The notes under the pieces: generated by a model
Database searches by the model: none
The model's input: only the letters and a program-made list of their open reading frames with translations
What the model was told of the DNA's origin: nothing
Assembly: GCA_034687125.1 (NCBI GenBank)
Contig: JAQGBZ010000087.1
Span: forward strand, 62,001-126,000
DNA length: 64,000 nucleotides
DNA from: Neelides folsomi
Lineage: Eukaryota; Arthropoda; Collembola; Neelipleona; Neelidae
Direction of reading: 5' to 3'
Program-made: the position numbers and the translations under genes
In this document: positions 1-12,063 of the stretch, piece after piece
How the letters are laid out: every line of letters begins with the position of its first letter
How positions within the stretch are numbered: the stretch's first letter is position 1

Positions 1-269
1 AAAATGTTTATTATGCAGCCTGTTCATTTAGCTGGGTCTCGCTCAGCCAAATTTCAGATTGCGATTGCAAATATCAATTGCAAAATGTGCAATATGCAAT
101 GTTAGATCGTTTAACTAAGTTTTCAATATTATATATCACATTTCGAAAATGATACGAAATGTGCAATGTTGAATTTAATTAATTGCATGGAAATAGACTT
201 TAACAAATTGGATCACTACAAGCGAAAATTTTGTCGTCTTCGGGGGATTTCATCAATTGTGGGTCGTAC

Positions 270-851
270 TGAATGCTGTACGGAAAACTCTCGACCGATG
301 TGGAGAACAAGAAGATGCAAGAAGCTTGGGATCCCATTCTTGAAAAAGCAAAGGCCTTCGTTCCAAATTCGCAGTTTGGAAGTCAAGGATCTTGGCCAAA
401 CGCGACACAAAAAAACAGACGGGACATGGAGGTGGAAAGTCAATGGCTTACAACAAATGCGATAATTTAATTTTGGACATAATTGGAAGGGAATCGCCAT
501 TGCTGGATGGAATCAAAGGAGTGAAAACAACTTTCCCCGAAAAAACGGAATTGTGAATGAGGATTTAAAAGATCCAACCTTGAAACCAATTCCTTCAACT
601 TCGTTCTCGGTTATAACCAATATCCGTCATGTTCAAACTCGTTCGACTACAAAGAAATGATGTTCAAGAAGATCTCAGAAAGAAAACTCCAAAATGACTG
701 CTTGGAACGTGAAATTTATCTTAAGGTTTTGAAGATTATGAAGAGCGTGAGTTGGAGTTGCGACCTTCAAAGTCTCAAAACAAACGAACCATTATTTTCT
801 CCATTTGGAATTATCTCCAGTCCATTTGCTAAACACTGGCTTTTTAAATAA
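270..851 (+). pseudogene. decayed Myb/SANT-like DNA-binding gene
   Basis: Pieces of one protein family appear in order in different reading frames. From about 276 one frame reads YGKLSTDVENKKMQEAW, like the Myb/SANT-like domain of Apontic-type proteins. From 416 the next frame reads TGHGGGKSMAYN and then LILDIIGRESPLLDGI, matching the usual 'KTGGG...ILGE.SPL..GI' linker, and stops at 554-556. From 547 a third frame continues (GIVNEDLKDPTLKP), and from 657 a fourth segment is basic and helix-like (ISERKLQNDCLEREI). At least three frameshifts plus stops in the region indicate a dead copy. The family assignment rests on remembered motif shape only. Confidence 0.5.
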
Positions 852-904
852 AAATTATTTTTAATTAATTTTCAATATTCAATAAATAAAACAATTTTCA
901 TGTG

Positions 905-990
905 GAACAAATTCAATCGAACAAATTCATTAAGGTTATGCGAGATTAAGACGACGTTAAAGATATGTAGAAAGAGAAGAGGCATTAGAT
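905..990 (+). pseudogene. relic of the PET100 3' end
   Basis: This short stretch lines up, in the same orientation, with the 3' coding end of the intact PET100 gene at about 2631-2706. Shared blocks in the same order and near-equal spacing are ATTCAATCGA, GACGTTAAAG and AGAAGAGGC. Small indels and an in-frame stop have removed coding capacity. It lies on the far side of EMC5 from the intact gene, so EMC5 is flanked by a live and a dead PET100 piece. Only the 3' end is recognisable. The rest of 991-1289 shows nothing I can identify. Confidence 0.6.
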
Positions 991-1327
991 AAATATTTTG
1001 ATAGTGTAAATTCATTTGCTGTAGCCAAATGGGAATGTTGAATATTGATTAATTTTCTCAGTGAATTCATATTTAAAAACGAAAATCATTTTGGCCTTTC
1101 GAAAAAGGAAAATATAACTTGAACTGGCATGAGAAATACAATCTCCTATTCTCCTCTTATGAAAATATTAAATTGTGTCTTTGACAATTTAAATACATTA
1201 GCTACATTGAAATTAAATTATTATATGTTATTATGCGAAATTAATTGATTAATGAGATTTCATTTAAAAGGATTCGAATTCTTTAACATTTTATTTAACA
1301 AATTGAAGTGCGGTAAGTGTCAGTTCA

Positions 1328-1971
1328 TTATCCATACAGTTTCTTCCCACGATCTGAAAAATGGTTTCAATTTAAAATAATGTATGAGATTCGACGTGTC
1401 AACCTATGGCTTATTTTATGTTATAACTTACGTGATAAAACGAGGAAGTTTGGACGATAGAGAAACGACTCGCTTGACTTGGTTCTGTAATAAAATGAAA
1501 AGTTTAACCGAAAATCAATTTAATTAAATTAAGTATAATGTTATATTATGATTACGCAATGTCTTCAACCGCCCGGATTTCTTTAAATTCTCTCGACCAC
1601 AAACATCCCCATACAGCTAATGCAAGTCCAATCAAACCCTCTAGGATCAACTAAAGACAAATAATAAAATCATGAACTATAGTATTAATTTAAATATTAT
1701 AATTATAGTTATTATAAGCATGATTGCAGTAATAAAATTACGTCAAGTGCCAATGCTGTGGATTCCTCTTCATTGTACCGCACGAACGCCAGATCTAAAC
1801 AAAGTTTCATGTTCTTTATTCTATATGCAATAAGTAATTATGCTAATCTACATTAACCAAAGTTAAAGTGCTTAGTAAAATCCTACGTTGAGAAACTGAA
1901 TATCCGGAATGAAGGAGAAGAGCAAGTCCGACCGCAACACCAATATGCCCAAACTTATTACCCATAGACAT
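1328..1971 (-). CDS. EMC5: ER membrane protein complex subunit 5 (EMC5/MMGT)
   Basis: Small two-helix subunit of the ER membrane protein complex, which inserts tail-anchored and multipass proteins. Five exons: 1887-1971, 1742-1794, 1556-1650, 1432-1484 and 1328-1353, joined by GT-AG introns, giving 103 residues. Helix 1 is about residues 7-22 (HIGVAVGLALLLHSGYS) and helix 2 about residues 47-63 (ILEGLIGLALAVWGCLW). The family's loop (YNEEE), the post-helix EFKEI and the C-terminal RPNFLVLSHRGKKL align with metazoan MMGT1. Without the last two short exons the protein would stop early after exon 3, so the 53- and 26-bp exons are needed. A minus-strand AATAAA lies at 1290-1295. Confidence 0.92.
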
Positions 1972-2470
1972 CTTAATTACAAAATAGTTAATACTTAACA
2001 AAAATTAAAACCGTTTTTATAATCTTCCGACTTCCTATGTGATTATCAAACTCACATTGGGACTACTCGGTTAAAATTAAATTGCAATTTGTGATCAATT
2101 GAAGAATTAAATCTTCACGTTGGATTTGCAGATTTTAGATTCAACTGCTTGATTTTCTCTTTTTTGATACAATTTACTTATATGCAATTAAAGACTGTGA
2201 TGAAAAGCCGGGATTCATTTTCAGAGAAAATTTCCTTTTCTCTTCCTCCAATAAAACCCGATTTTCCGCTAAAGAATTAAAACTAATTGTAAATGTGAAG
2301 CGGAAATGTGAAAATAAGATCGGGTTCATTTTAATCAATAGGTATTTAAATTAATTAGGTATTTATGTCCATTTGCATCAATCTATACTATAAATTCCAT
2401 TTTCACATCTTCATTTTATTCATTGAAATTCACTTTCATTCAATGTAAGATTTCATTTTCAGTTACCAAA
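1972..2470. promoter_or_regulatory. divergent EMC5/PET100 intergenic region
   Basis: This 499-bp spacer separates the start codons of EMC5 (leftward) and PET100 (rightward) and must hold both 5' UTRs and promoters. It is strongly AT-rich. I see no convincing motif beyond AT-rich runs, and no coding signal. Confidence 0.4.
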
Positions 2471-2719
2471 ATGGGAACCTGGCACTTGGAAGTATTTAAG
2501 TTCACTATCTACATGGCTTTCCCCGTGGGGATGTTCTACTATTACAACCAAACCCAGTTCTTCGAAGAATGGGTCATTGGCAAAAAGAAGACAATGTACA
2601 ATCTGCACTCGGAAAAAAATTCAATCGAAATGAAGAAATTTATCAAAGAGATGCGTGAAGAAAGTGACGTTAAAGCAATTCAAAAGCTTAGAGAAGAGGC
2701 TTCGGCTTCAGTTAAGTAA
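2471..2719 (+). CDS. PET100: PET100 homolog, cytochrome c oxidase assembly factor
   Basis: Mitochondrial inner-membrane chaperone of cytochrome c oxidase (complex IV) assembly. Single exon of 82 residues; the ATG at 2471 is preferred over an upstream in-frame ATG at 2423 because it starts exactly at the family's N terminus (MGTWHLEVFKFTIYMAFPV). The N-terminal hydrophobic helix (residues about 8-24) followed by NQTQFFEEWVI and a charged helical tail matches animal PET100, usually 70-80 residues. A polyadenylation signal lies at 2798-2803. A damaged copy of its 3' end is at about 905-990. Confidence 0.9.
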   Translation: MGTWHLEVFKFTIYMAFPVGMFYYYNQTQFFEEWVIGKKKTMYNLHSEKNSIEMKKFIKEMREESDVKAIQKLREEASASVK

Positions 2720-3021
2720 TTGTAATTTATAATGTATTTAGCTTAATTAATTAAAATTTAAAACGAACGTTAAACATAAAGAATGCAAATTAATGTGAAT
2801 AAAGGATAAAAGAACAAAATGTTTTAAAGGGCCTTCGTGATGAATTGTTTATTTTCACTTTTTAATATTTTATAATTCATTCATCATCATTCATATGATT
2901 ATTTCATTGTCAATTAAGAGTCATGTCAAGAGACAGAAATTTTGTAATTAGGACATTTTGAAAAGACAAAGATAGAATAAGGGGATGTGGAAAATGTGGA
3001 GCGAGTGACAAAAGGGAGATT

Positions 3022-3705
3022 TCAATAGTATCCGTAGCCGCCATATCCGGATCGGTATCCGTATCCTCGGTATCCTCCGTAGCCGCCATATCCGGTTCGG
3101 TAGCCATAGCCGCCATATCCGGATTTATATCCTCCGTAGCCACCATATCCAGTTCTGTAGCCGTAGCCGCCATATCCGGATTTGTATCCTCCATTGCCGC
3201 CATATCCGGTCTTGTAACCGTAGCCGCCATAGCCGGATTTGTATCCTCCATATCCACCATAGCCACCATATCCGGATTTGTATCCTCCGTAGCCGCCATA
3301 TCCGGTTCGGTATCCTCCATACCCTCCGTACTTGTATCCGTATCCATAATTAGGCTTGGCGACAGCCTTTCCAGTGTTCTCTTCTTTGGCCTTGGCAGCG
3401 AATCGGTCCTTTCCTTCTTGGTCGAGTTCATTCCAGGCGAGCTTGCAGACTTCGTTGGCGCTGATGAGGGAATGGTGAATTCCATTTTCATGTTCCATGG
3501 CGAGGAATTCTTGGCTGAAGAGAGCGAATGGGGTGATGGGCTTGGCTGGAAAGAAAAAAGGAAAATTAATATTCTTTCATCTTAAGAACCAACAGAAATC
3601 CATTTTCACTTAAAAAATCTTTCAATACTTACCGTTGAGGCCTTCCTCATGATGACGCCTAGGTGATTCATGACGTCCACGACGAGACTTGTTCATGCGG
3701 TCCAT
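3022..3705 (-). CDS. HMG-box protein with Gly/Tyr-rich tail
   Basis: Two exons, 3633-3705 and 3022-3545, give 198 residues. Residues 1-24 are Arg/His-rich. Residues about 25-84 read as one HMG box: AKPITPFALFSQEF, then AWNELDQEGKDRFAAKAKEE, with the usual Pro, Phe, Trp and Lys positions. From about residue 91 to the end the protein is almost only Gly and Tyr with Lys/Arg-Ser/Thr spacers (GYGGYKSGYGGYGYKTGYGG type), a low-complexity, prion-like or adhesive sequence. A nuclear DNA-binding role follows from the HMG box; the tail could drive condensation. The tail is encoded by a degenerate minisatellite. A minus AATAAA lies at 2848-2853. No exact ortholog recognised. Confidence 0.8.
3024..3345 (-). 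repeat. coding minisatellite for the Gly/Tyr tail
   Basis: Repeated units encode GYGGYGYRTGYGGYGGYKS-type sequence. On the plus strand the recurring words are GCCGCCATATCCGG and TATCCTCCGTAG. Units vary by a few bases and by insertion of GGY blocks, as expected of unequal exchange within a coding array. Confidence 0.8.
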
Positions 3706-3718
3706 GATCTAAAAGATC

Positions 3719-3935
3719 AAATAAAAGCGAAAATCAAAAAAATTGTAAAGGAAAATGAAGGGTTGAAAGAGAAAATTAAAAGGGAAAACGAAGGATTGAA
3801 AGAGAAAATCAAAAAAATGAAAATGAAGGATTGAAAGAGAAAATTGAAAAAAGGGAAATGGAAAATGGAGGATTGAAAGAGAAAATCAAAAAATTGGGGA
3901 CTGAAAATGAAATTTTAATATAAAAGATGATGAAA
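3719..3935 (+). repeat. degenerate tandem array encoding coiled-coil-like peptide
   Basis: About five imperfect copies of a 33-39 bp unit (GAAAATGAAGGATTGAAAGA then GAAAATCAAAAAA). One frame reads VKENEGLKEKIKRENEGLK, ending in TGA at about 3834; a shifted frame then continues GGLKEKIKKLGTENE. The units look like leucine-zipper heptads with a frameshift. It lies just upstream of the HMG-box gene on the opposite strand. It may be a broken coiled-coil exon or simple-sequence expansion; I see no start, splice or 3' signal for a live gene. The rest of 3936-4368 shows nothing. Confidence 0.5.
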
Positions 3936-4368
3936 GGTCAACTTACATTAATTTAAATTTAATTGGAGAAGTTAAGAATGAAAAAAATAATCTTTATCAG
4001 AAGGAAAACAACTTGAACTAGCAGGAGAAAAACAAGTTCTACATTAGACATCAACTTTATTTATCTTTTTAAAATGTCTTTGGTGATTTTAAAACGCAAT
4101 TTTAAATTAACTTTTTTTAAATGTATTTAAATGAAGGATGATGAATGTGCAGTAAAAGAGTGAAGATTATGTATTCTTTCTTTTATTTAACGAATCGTAT
4201 TGTAGTATCAGTACATTTTGTAACCCACACGGGGTTTAAACCAGACGCGTACAAGTGAACTTAAAAAATGTTAGAAAATACAACGATGTACAAAATATTT
4301 ACAAAGTCTCTTGAATATTTTTTTGAATTTGGTCGTACCATCTTTATCTTTACTAATATAAATTTTAA

Positions 4369-6409
<2,041 letters not shown>

Positions 6410-6586
6410 TTATTTTTGCGGACGTTTACTGACTGCCGGCTCTTCTTGGTTTTGCCATTCCCTGTTGGGCTTCTGCTGACTCAGTCGGGAAAAGTCCGAA
6501 TCGTGGCGGGTGAAAAGCTCGGGTTCTCCTTTGCGGAAATTGATCCGAATAATCGGAGAGAAAAATTCCTCTGCACTGACTTCCCG
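6410..6586 (-). CDS. small unidentified ORF head to head with spermine synthase
   Basis: A 58-residue ORF from the ATG at 6586 (MREVSAEEFFSPIIRINF at its start). It is hydrophilic, rich in Glu, Arg, Gln and Pro, with no membrane segment or signal peptide. Only 71 bp separate its start from the spermine synthase ATG, so the two would share a promoter. Right after the TAA stop the minus strand reads AATAAA, an unusually close poly(A) signal. The frame stays open for a few codons upstream behind an acceptor-like TTTAAG, so it could instead be a last exon. I do not recognise the product. Confidence 0.35.
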   Translation of the reverse strand, partial: REVSAEEFFSPIIRINFRKGEPELFTRHDSDFSRLSQQKPNREWQNQEEPAVSKRPQK

Positions 6587-6657
6587 CATCTTCGCCACCC
6601 TTCGCCTACCTTTTTCTTAAATAATTCATAATTTACTTTTTATTAAAATTGTAAGAA

Positions 6658-9497
6658 ATGAGCGCGAACACGATCCTCCTCGACTTCTCAATTCATCCAG
6701 CGAACATCTCCGAGTTTGGTAATTGAATTAATTATGTATTGATACATTTTCATAATTAAGTATTTGATTCATATCTGGGACCAAATAAGATTAAATAATC
6801 AATATTGGAATTTTTTTAACTTTTCATGAATAGGGCCACAGGTGGAGAGCGAAGTGATAGATGAACTTGAGAAACATTGGGGGAATGGATCTCTTCAGAG
6901 TCTCATCGCCCGAAAGGAAATTCCAAGTGGAGGATCTTTAGCAGTCTTTCTTGGTCCAAGGGGATCGGTCATTACGGTTCGATTTTATTCCGACAAAGGT
7001 CTCGTCACGATTACAATTGAATACTATCTTGAAGAAAAGGACCAGCCGCTGCTTTCTCTCGAGGTAATTAAACCATTCATTACACAATTACACCTAATAC
7101 TTTTATTCATTCATATTCATTTACACCTTTAAATATTACAATTAAGTCGTGTTCATTAATTCATTATAGTTTATAGCTGACGAATTTATACCTTTTTTAT
7201 ATATTTAAAAGTTAAACAATAGTTATAAAGTTTGGTTAATAAATGTTTATATTTAGTTAATATTATTTAGTTATTCTTTTAATGTAAATGACAGGCCAAT
7301 TCAGATGATAAATCTTAATCTCAATTTACTGTAGATAAGTTATATTGAGTAATTTTTTCAATCTGAGGGCCTTGATCCATTAATTTTATCAGAGCATGAA
7401 GGAAATGGAATTAAGTCTCGGCGGAAGGGACGATGTGGTTCGGGTAAAGACCTTCCCGCCCATCCGCCGAGGGGCCAACATCGACGTCTACATGACCACG
7501 ACAGGTTCCAATGTTATAATTACTCCATTATTATTAAATTCTATATTTGAATAGAATTTCACGCTTTCCATTATTTTTATTATTTTTCGAATCACGGCCA
7601 GTTCCTTTTTATAATTTCCTTCACAAAGATGCTCATGGGAAAGCCTTTTATTTTTTCATTCACCTGTACTACAGTAACCCTTTGAACACATTTTGAGCCA
7701 TAAGCTGCGAATGGGCTGTAGCAGTTGAATTGCTCATATTTAATAATTATCACCTTAATTAGCTAAATACCGTAAATAATTAAGTAAACACTAGCATTTG
7801 TGTTCAAGTAAAAGATGAGAACATTAATGCATAAATTTTCAATTGTAATTGAAAGTTGACGAGTGTGAAACTTTGGATTTGGGTAAATCTTAAAGTATTG
7901 AGTCTGGAACGCGGAGTGAAAGACTTTTTGTAAAAATCCAATTATTTAATCATTGGATTTAAACAATTAATTAAATGATTAGCGAATGATCATTAGTATA
8001 ATTATTTAAGTATGAATGTGATTAGAGAACTTGTATTTAATTCTAGGGTTGTAGAGAGCTAGAGGGGGCATGGGGGCGGAGATTTGGGCGAAGTAAGGGC
8101 GTGAAAACCCTCTGTCCCCTACGGAGGGGAATCCCCTTCGACACTTACTTCTACTCCTCAGGTCCCACGCTTTTATTCATTTAATTACACTTATGTTCTC
8201 AGCCACTTAGCCGCCACAATTGGCGCTCATTTCCATTTTAATCAACTTCGTTTGGTATGCAGATGAACGACTGCTCGAGTACGACATCGACGCTGTGCTC
8301 TACGATGAGGCCTCTGCGTTCCAGCATATTCAAATTTTACATTCGACAACTTTTGGGAATCTGCTTGTTTTGGATGATCTTCAAAGTAAAGGATTTTAGC
8401 GAGATTTCTTGTTGGAATATTTATTCCACTTATTTTTATTTTACATAATTTTTTTCAGATTTGGCCGAGTCGGATTTGATCTACACGGAGTCAATCATGT
8501 GCAGAGGAGTTGAGAACTATAAGGGAAAGGATATTCTTATCCTTGGTGGAGGAGATGGAGCTTTGCTTTATGAACTGAGAAAAGAAAGTGCCAAGAGCAT
8601 CACGATGGTTGAAGTAAGTTTAAAAAAATTAATAATTATGTACTATATTGAACTACCTAGATATAATTAATCCAAAAAGCACCGACATACCTATTTTATT
8701 CATGTACAATATTAAGTTTTTAATAAATAAATATTTAAATATTATGTTTAGCTTAATGTTAATGTTAGTTAGAGAATGAAAAATAGTATCTACAACTCAT
8801 ATTGCGATATTGTGATGTATTTAACAAATGTTTAATAGTTTAATTTTTATTGAACACAGATTGACGAAATGGTCATGAAGGCTTGTCGTGTTCATTTGCG
8901 CTCGGCCTGTGGAGATACTCTTGATGATTATAAAAAAGACAATTATGAAGTAAGTATCTAATAAATAATGTTTTTTCACAATTTACAATAATTTTTTATT
9001 AATTTTGTAATACTAACTATACAATAACCATTTCGTTTAGATTATTGTTGGTGATTGTGTCAATTACATGAAGAAGTGTATTGAAGACAGGAAACATTTT
9101 GATTATGTCTTCGCCGACCTCACAGATATCCCTATTTCTCAAACACCACAGGTTTAAATTCCTCCTTTATTACTTTAATCAAAATTATTTTTATAATAAT
9201 TATTCATAATCCCTTTTTTACACTTTATTTTTTAATATACATAAAGCTTAATTGTTTCAGGGAGAGATGTGGGACTTTGTGCTGAAGATTCTCGACCTTT
9301 CGTTTAAGATTTTGAAAGATGGAGGGAAATACATGACTCATGGGAATGGAAGTGCTTCTCCAGGAGCTCTCAAAATGTTTGAAGACGTTCTCGGGAAGTT
9401 GGGAACGAAGGTTGAGTTTAAACGGACGAACGCCTTTGTTCCTTCATTCATGGAAGATTGGGTCTTTTACCAAATCCAAAGAAAAAAGACTTCATAA
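6658..9497 (+). CDS. SMS: spermine synthase
   Basis: Transfers aminopropyl from decarboxylated S-adenosylmethionine to spermidine, making spermine. Eight exons: 6658-6718, 6834-7063, 7393-7504, 8263-8385, 8459-8613, 8860-8949, 9041-9151 and 9261-9497, giving 372 residues (human 366). The N-terminal domain (about 1-130) is the spermine-synthase-specific extension. [19 protein letters not shown] matches the substrate-entry strand; the nucleotide-binding loop [10 protein letters not shown] is at 203-211; [14 protein letters not shown] carries the catalytic aspartate (D283); the C terminus ends [16 protein letters not shown]. Intron 3 (758 bp) has a GC-rich patch. Start chosen because it is the first ATG, in phase with exon 2. 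A possible poly(A) signal lies at 10071-10076. Confidence 0.95.
8046..8175. other. GC-rich patch in spermine synthase intron 3
   Basis: About 130 bp of purine-rich then pyrimidine-rich sequence (GGGGGCATGGGGGCGGAGAT, later CCCCTACGGAGGGG, which can fold as a short hairpin) inside an otherwise AT-rich intron. No ORF or tRNA shape fits. It could be an intronic regulatory element or G-quadruplex-forming tract. Confidence 0.3.
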
Positions 9498-10440
9498 TTA
9501 CAATTGCTTTATGAAAACCCTCTCAAGTTTTAATATTCCTTTTAATCATAAAAAGTGATTTTTGCCCTCAACGGGTTCTTTTTGTCATTGAATTCCCTTA
9601 AGTCTCTTTTTGGATGTTTAGAGAAGAGTCAGGAGTATTTTTTTGTTAGAGTTATTTATGAAGCCATTTCCAAATATGTTCATTGGAATATTTAGTAATT
9701 TATAGTTGTTCATTAGTTCATAGTTATTTATCGTAGTTGGTAAGTAATATTGAGTTTAGTAAAATTAGCCATTGTATGAAATTTAGTTAATTATAATTAA
9801 ATTGATACTTTTTAAAAGAGTTTTAGATTATTTATCTAGCCAACCCAATGTTCCACAAATATTAGTATTTTAAGGAAACAATTATTCCTGGTTTAATGCT
9901 ATGAAACTCATTGTTCAGTTGTGTTCGTTCTCATTAGTCAAAGCTCAAATTGTTCATAATACTTAAATTACTCAAATGTTGTTCATTTCCTTAATGTTGT
10001 ATTGTCGAGTGTTGTTCTTGTTTGCTCAGGTTAATTAATCGTTATTTTGTTAATTGTAAGACCGACTGTAAATAAAACCAAATAATCCTACGGATTTAAT
10101 TCGTAGTTTCAATGATGACAATTTGCTCATAAATCGATTGTTTGAAATTATTGATAGTTAATGCGTCTACGAATGAAATGGCCTACCTTCAATACTTACA
10201 AAAGTGTTTCTAGTTCTTAAATCAAAATTACCTCAAAACTCCAATAAAAAATTGTGTTTCTTCAAATCTACTTACTTTATTGAACTTCGTTTCATTTACT
10301 TATTAAAAAAATACATTGGATCATCATCAAATCATGATACTTTATAAATATTATTATTAAGATTTACACTATGAATTCAAATAGGATTTGCACGAATAAT
10401 TTTAACATTAACATTAATTATATTTTATAAGACTTTGATT
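9498..10440. other. convergent 3' region between spermine synthase and orphan gene
   Basis: AT-rich sequence with no coding signal. It probably holds the spermine synthase 3' UTR, with AATAAA at 10071-10076, and the 3' UTR of the leftward gene that ends at 10441. Confidence 0.4.
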
Positions 10441-11097
10441 TCAAGCGTCTCCTCCTTCCAAATGCTTCACTTTTCCAGAAGGAAACGGTTCGTTAATCAA
10501 CCTGCGCCAGGAAAATAAGTGAACGAACAATTAATAATGGAATAAATCCGCAAGTTATATTTTTATTTAAATTAAATTTTAATATTTTTTATTAAAATAA
10601 TAGGTCTCTCTTTTTGCCAATTGTATTTATTCTCTCTTATAATTATTCATTAATGTAGTTAAATTAATTATTTTTTGACAATTACCTTGAATGATAATAA
10701 TTTTCAAACTGCGCCCAATGGTCCAAGTAATCCAAATACTCCTTGCCCTCACACTCTCCCTTTTTCACTTCTGGTTGGAATTCAACAGAATAACCATTTT
10801 TGGCTCCTTCTTCGGAGTAATGGCCAAAATGTGGAAAAATGGAATGATAATAACTGTAAGAAATGTTCAATAATGCTAAACAATTAATATGGTTATAATT
10901 ACTGTACAAGTTAGTTAGTTATATTAGAGTTAAATGGGAAATTATTATTTTTGAACAAACCGTTCCTGATCTTCAACGTTCTCCTTTTTATATGAAGAAT
11001 CTTGGGATTTTTTCTCTTTTTCTTCTTGCTCATTTTCAGTTTCTTCTTCGCTATTTATTTCTCCGTTCACTTCCAATGTGTCGCCTTTTTTGTCCAT
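10441..11097 (-). CDS. uncharacterised acidic 121-residue protein
   Basis: Three exons, 10961-11097, 10686-10853 and 10441-10501, with clean GT-AG borders and consistent phases, give 121 residues. Residues 1-45 are Glu/Lys/Asn-rich and probably disordered (EEETENEQEEKEKK). Residues 46-101 are aromatic and His-rich: RYYHSIFPHFGHYSEEG, then EYLDYLDHWAQFENYYHSR. The end is INEPFPSGKVKHLEGGDA. There is no signal peptide or membrane helix. I do not recognise the family. The ordered-looking middle and good splice sites argue for a real gene. It is convergent with spermine synthase and starts 137 bp from an inverted-repeat element. Confidence 0.65.
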
Positions 11098-11233
11098 AAT
11101 GGGAAAGTTGGGGCAGTTAAACAACTTGCAATTTGTTTTTATTGACTCTTTTTACTTTTAATTTAATGTGTTGTAAAATTGTGGTTATAATTTTCTATTT
11201 ATTTTTGAAATTACAACTTGTTTGTATAATCTA

Positions 11234-11790
11234 TCAGGAATATTCAATATAAAGTTTAGGTTCTTATGGCACTGCACAAAATTCAAATAAAAAACAAATC
11301 TTTATTAAACTCCCCTATGATAACATTTAATAACAAAATATTTCCCCTTTCTTTAATTCATATTCCTCCTACATTTTGTCCATTGAATTTCATGTCTTCG
11401 GAGCCCATCTTCCCAAAAGACATATTAATCAAGTGGACGAAGGAGTCATGCAATTCTTGCTCTGTTGTAAACCTTTGAAAATTAATCTTTTTATGGATGA
11501 AGAAGAGGAAATTCAAAACTTCATTCAATACCAAATATCGGCAATAAATTACCGTCCAATGTGTGTCAACGGGGGAGAATGTAGATCAAAATGTATTCTC
11601 TTGCATATTCCAAAAGTTTCGAAGACTTGAAACTTAATGGACGGAGATATGTTGAGCGAATTGGGGATTATTTTTAAATGCTAGAATTAAAATGTTATCA
11701 AAGTAGAGTTTAATAAAGATTTGTGTTTTTTATTTGAATTTTGTGCAGTGCCATAAGAACCTAGTAAACTTTATATTGAATATCCTAGTA
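11234..11790. mobile_element. short element with near-perfect ~100-bp terminal inverted repeats
   Basis: The left arm (about 11234-11338) and the right arm (about 11690-11790) are reverse complements with only a few small indels and substitutions. Both contain TATTCAATATAAAGTTT, GGTTCTTATGGCACTGCACA and AAATCTTTATTAAACTC. The interior is about 350 bp. Total length (about 557 bp) and long arms fit a foldback/MITE-like non-autonomous DNA element. I could not define a clean target-site duplication. The interior is not typical filler: it holds a spliced-looking ORF on the minus strand. Confidence 0.7.
11358..11680 (-). CDS. two-exon ORF inside the inverted-repeat element
   Basis: Between the inverted arms the minus strand has an acceptor (TTCTAG) at 11681-11686, an open exon 11553-11680 with donor GTAATT, an 80-bp intron, and a second exon 11358-11472 ending in TGA. 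Phases agree (2 then 1). The product reads FQVFETFGICKRIHFDL early and ends MKFNGQNVGGI. The frame is open at the upstream acceptor with no ATG before the body of the exon, so it is a 3' gene piece, possibly captured. A competing 83-codon frame is open on the plus strand (11376-11630). Identity unknown. Confidence 0.35.
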
Positions 11791-12063
11791 TAAATTGGAT
11801 AGCCATTCTAATGACAACAAACACTTCTAATGCATTATAGAATAAATATGAAAATTGTGTATATTTATAGAGTAGATTTAATTCACCTTGATCTTGAATA
11901 TTAATATTAACCACGTGTCATTATATATTGTTTCAAAGAGCAAGGAATCATTTGAAGGTTTTGTAAAGTGTTGGGTTGCAAAGAATAATAATTAATTTTC
12001 TTTCTTCTCTCTCATGAGAGTTAAAAGAAAGCTTTGAAAGGAAATCTCATTAAAATTACTTAC

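Noticed and set aside
6410-6586. Weak resemblance of the small ORF to the CDK-inhibitor (p27-type) motif, next to the CDK2-like gene
   Set aside because: Only a loose pattern (SDF ... KPNREWQ) is shared; the cyclin-binding RxL motif and spacing are absent, so chance is the better explanation.
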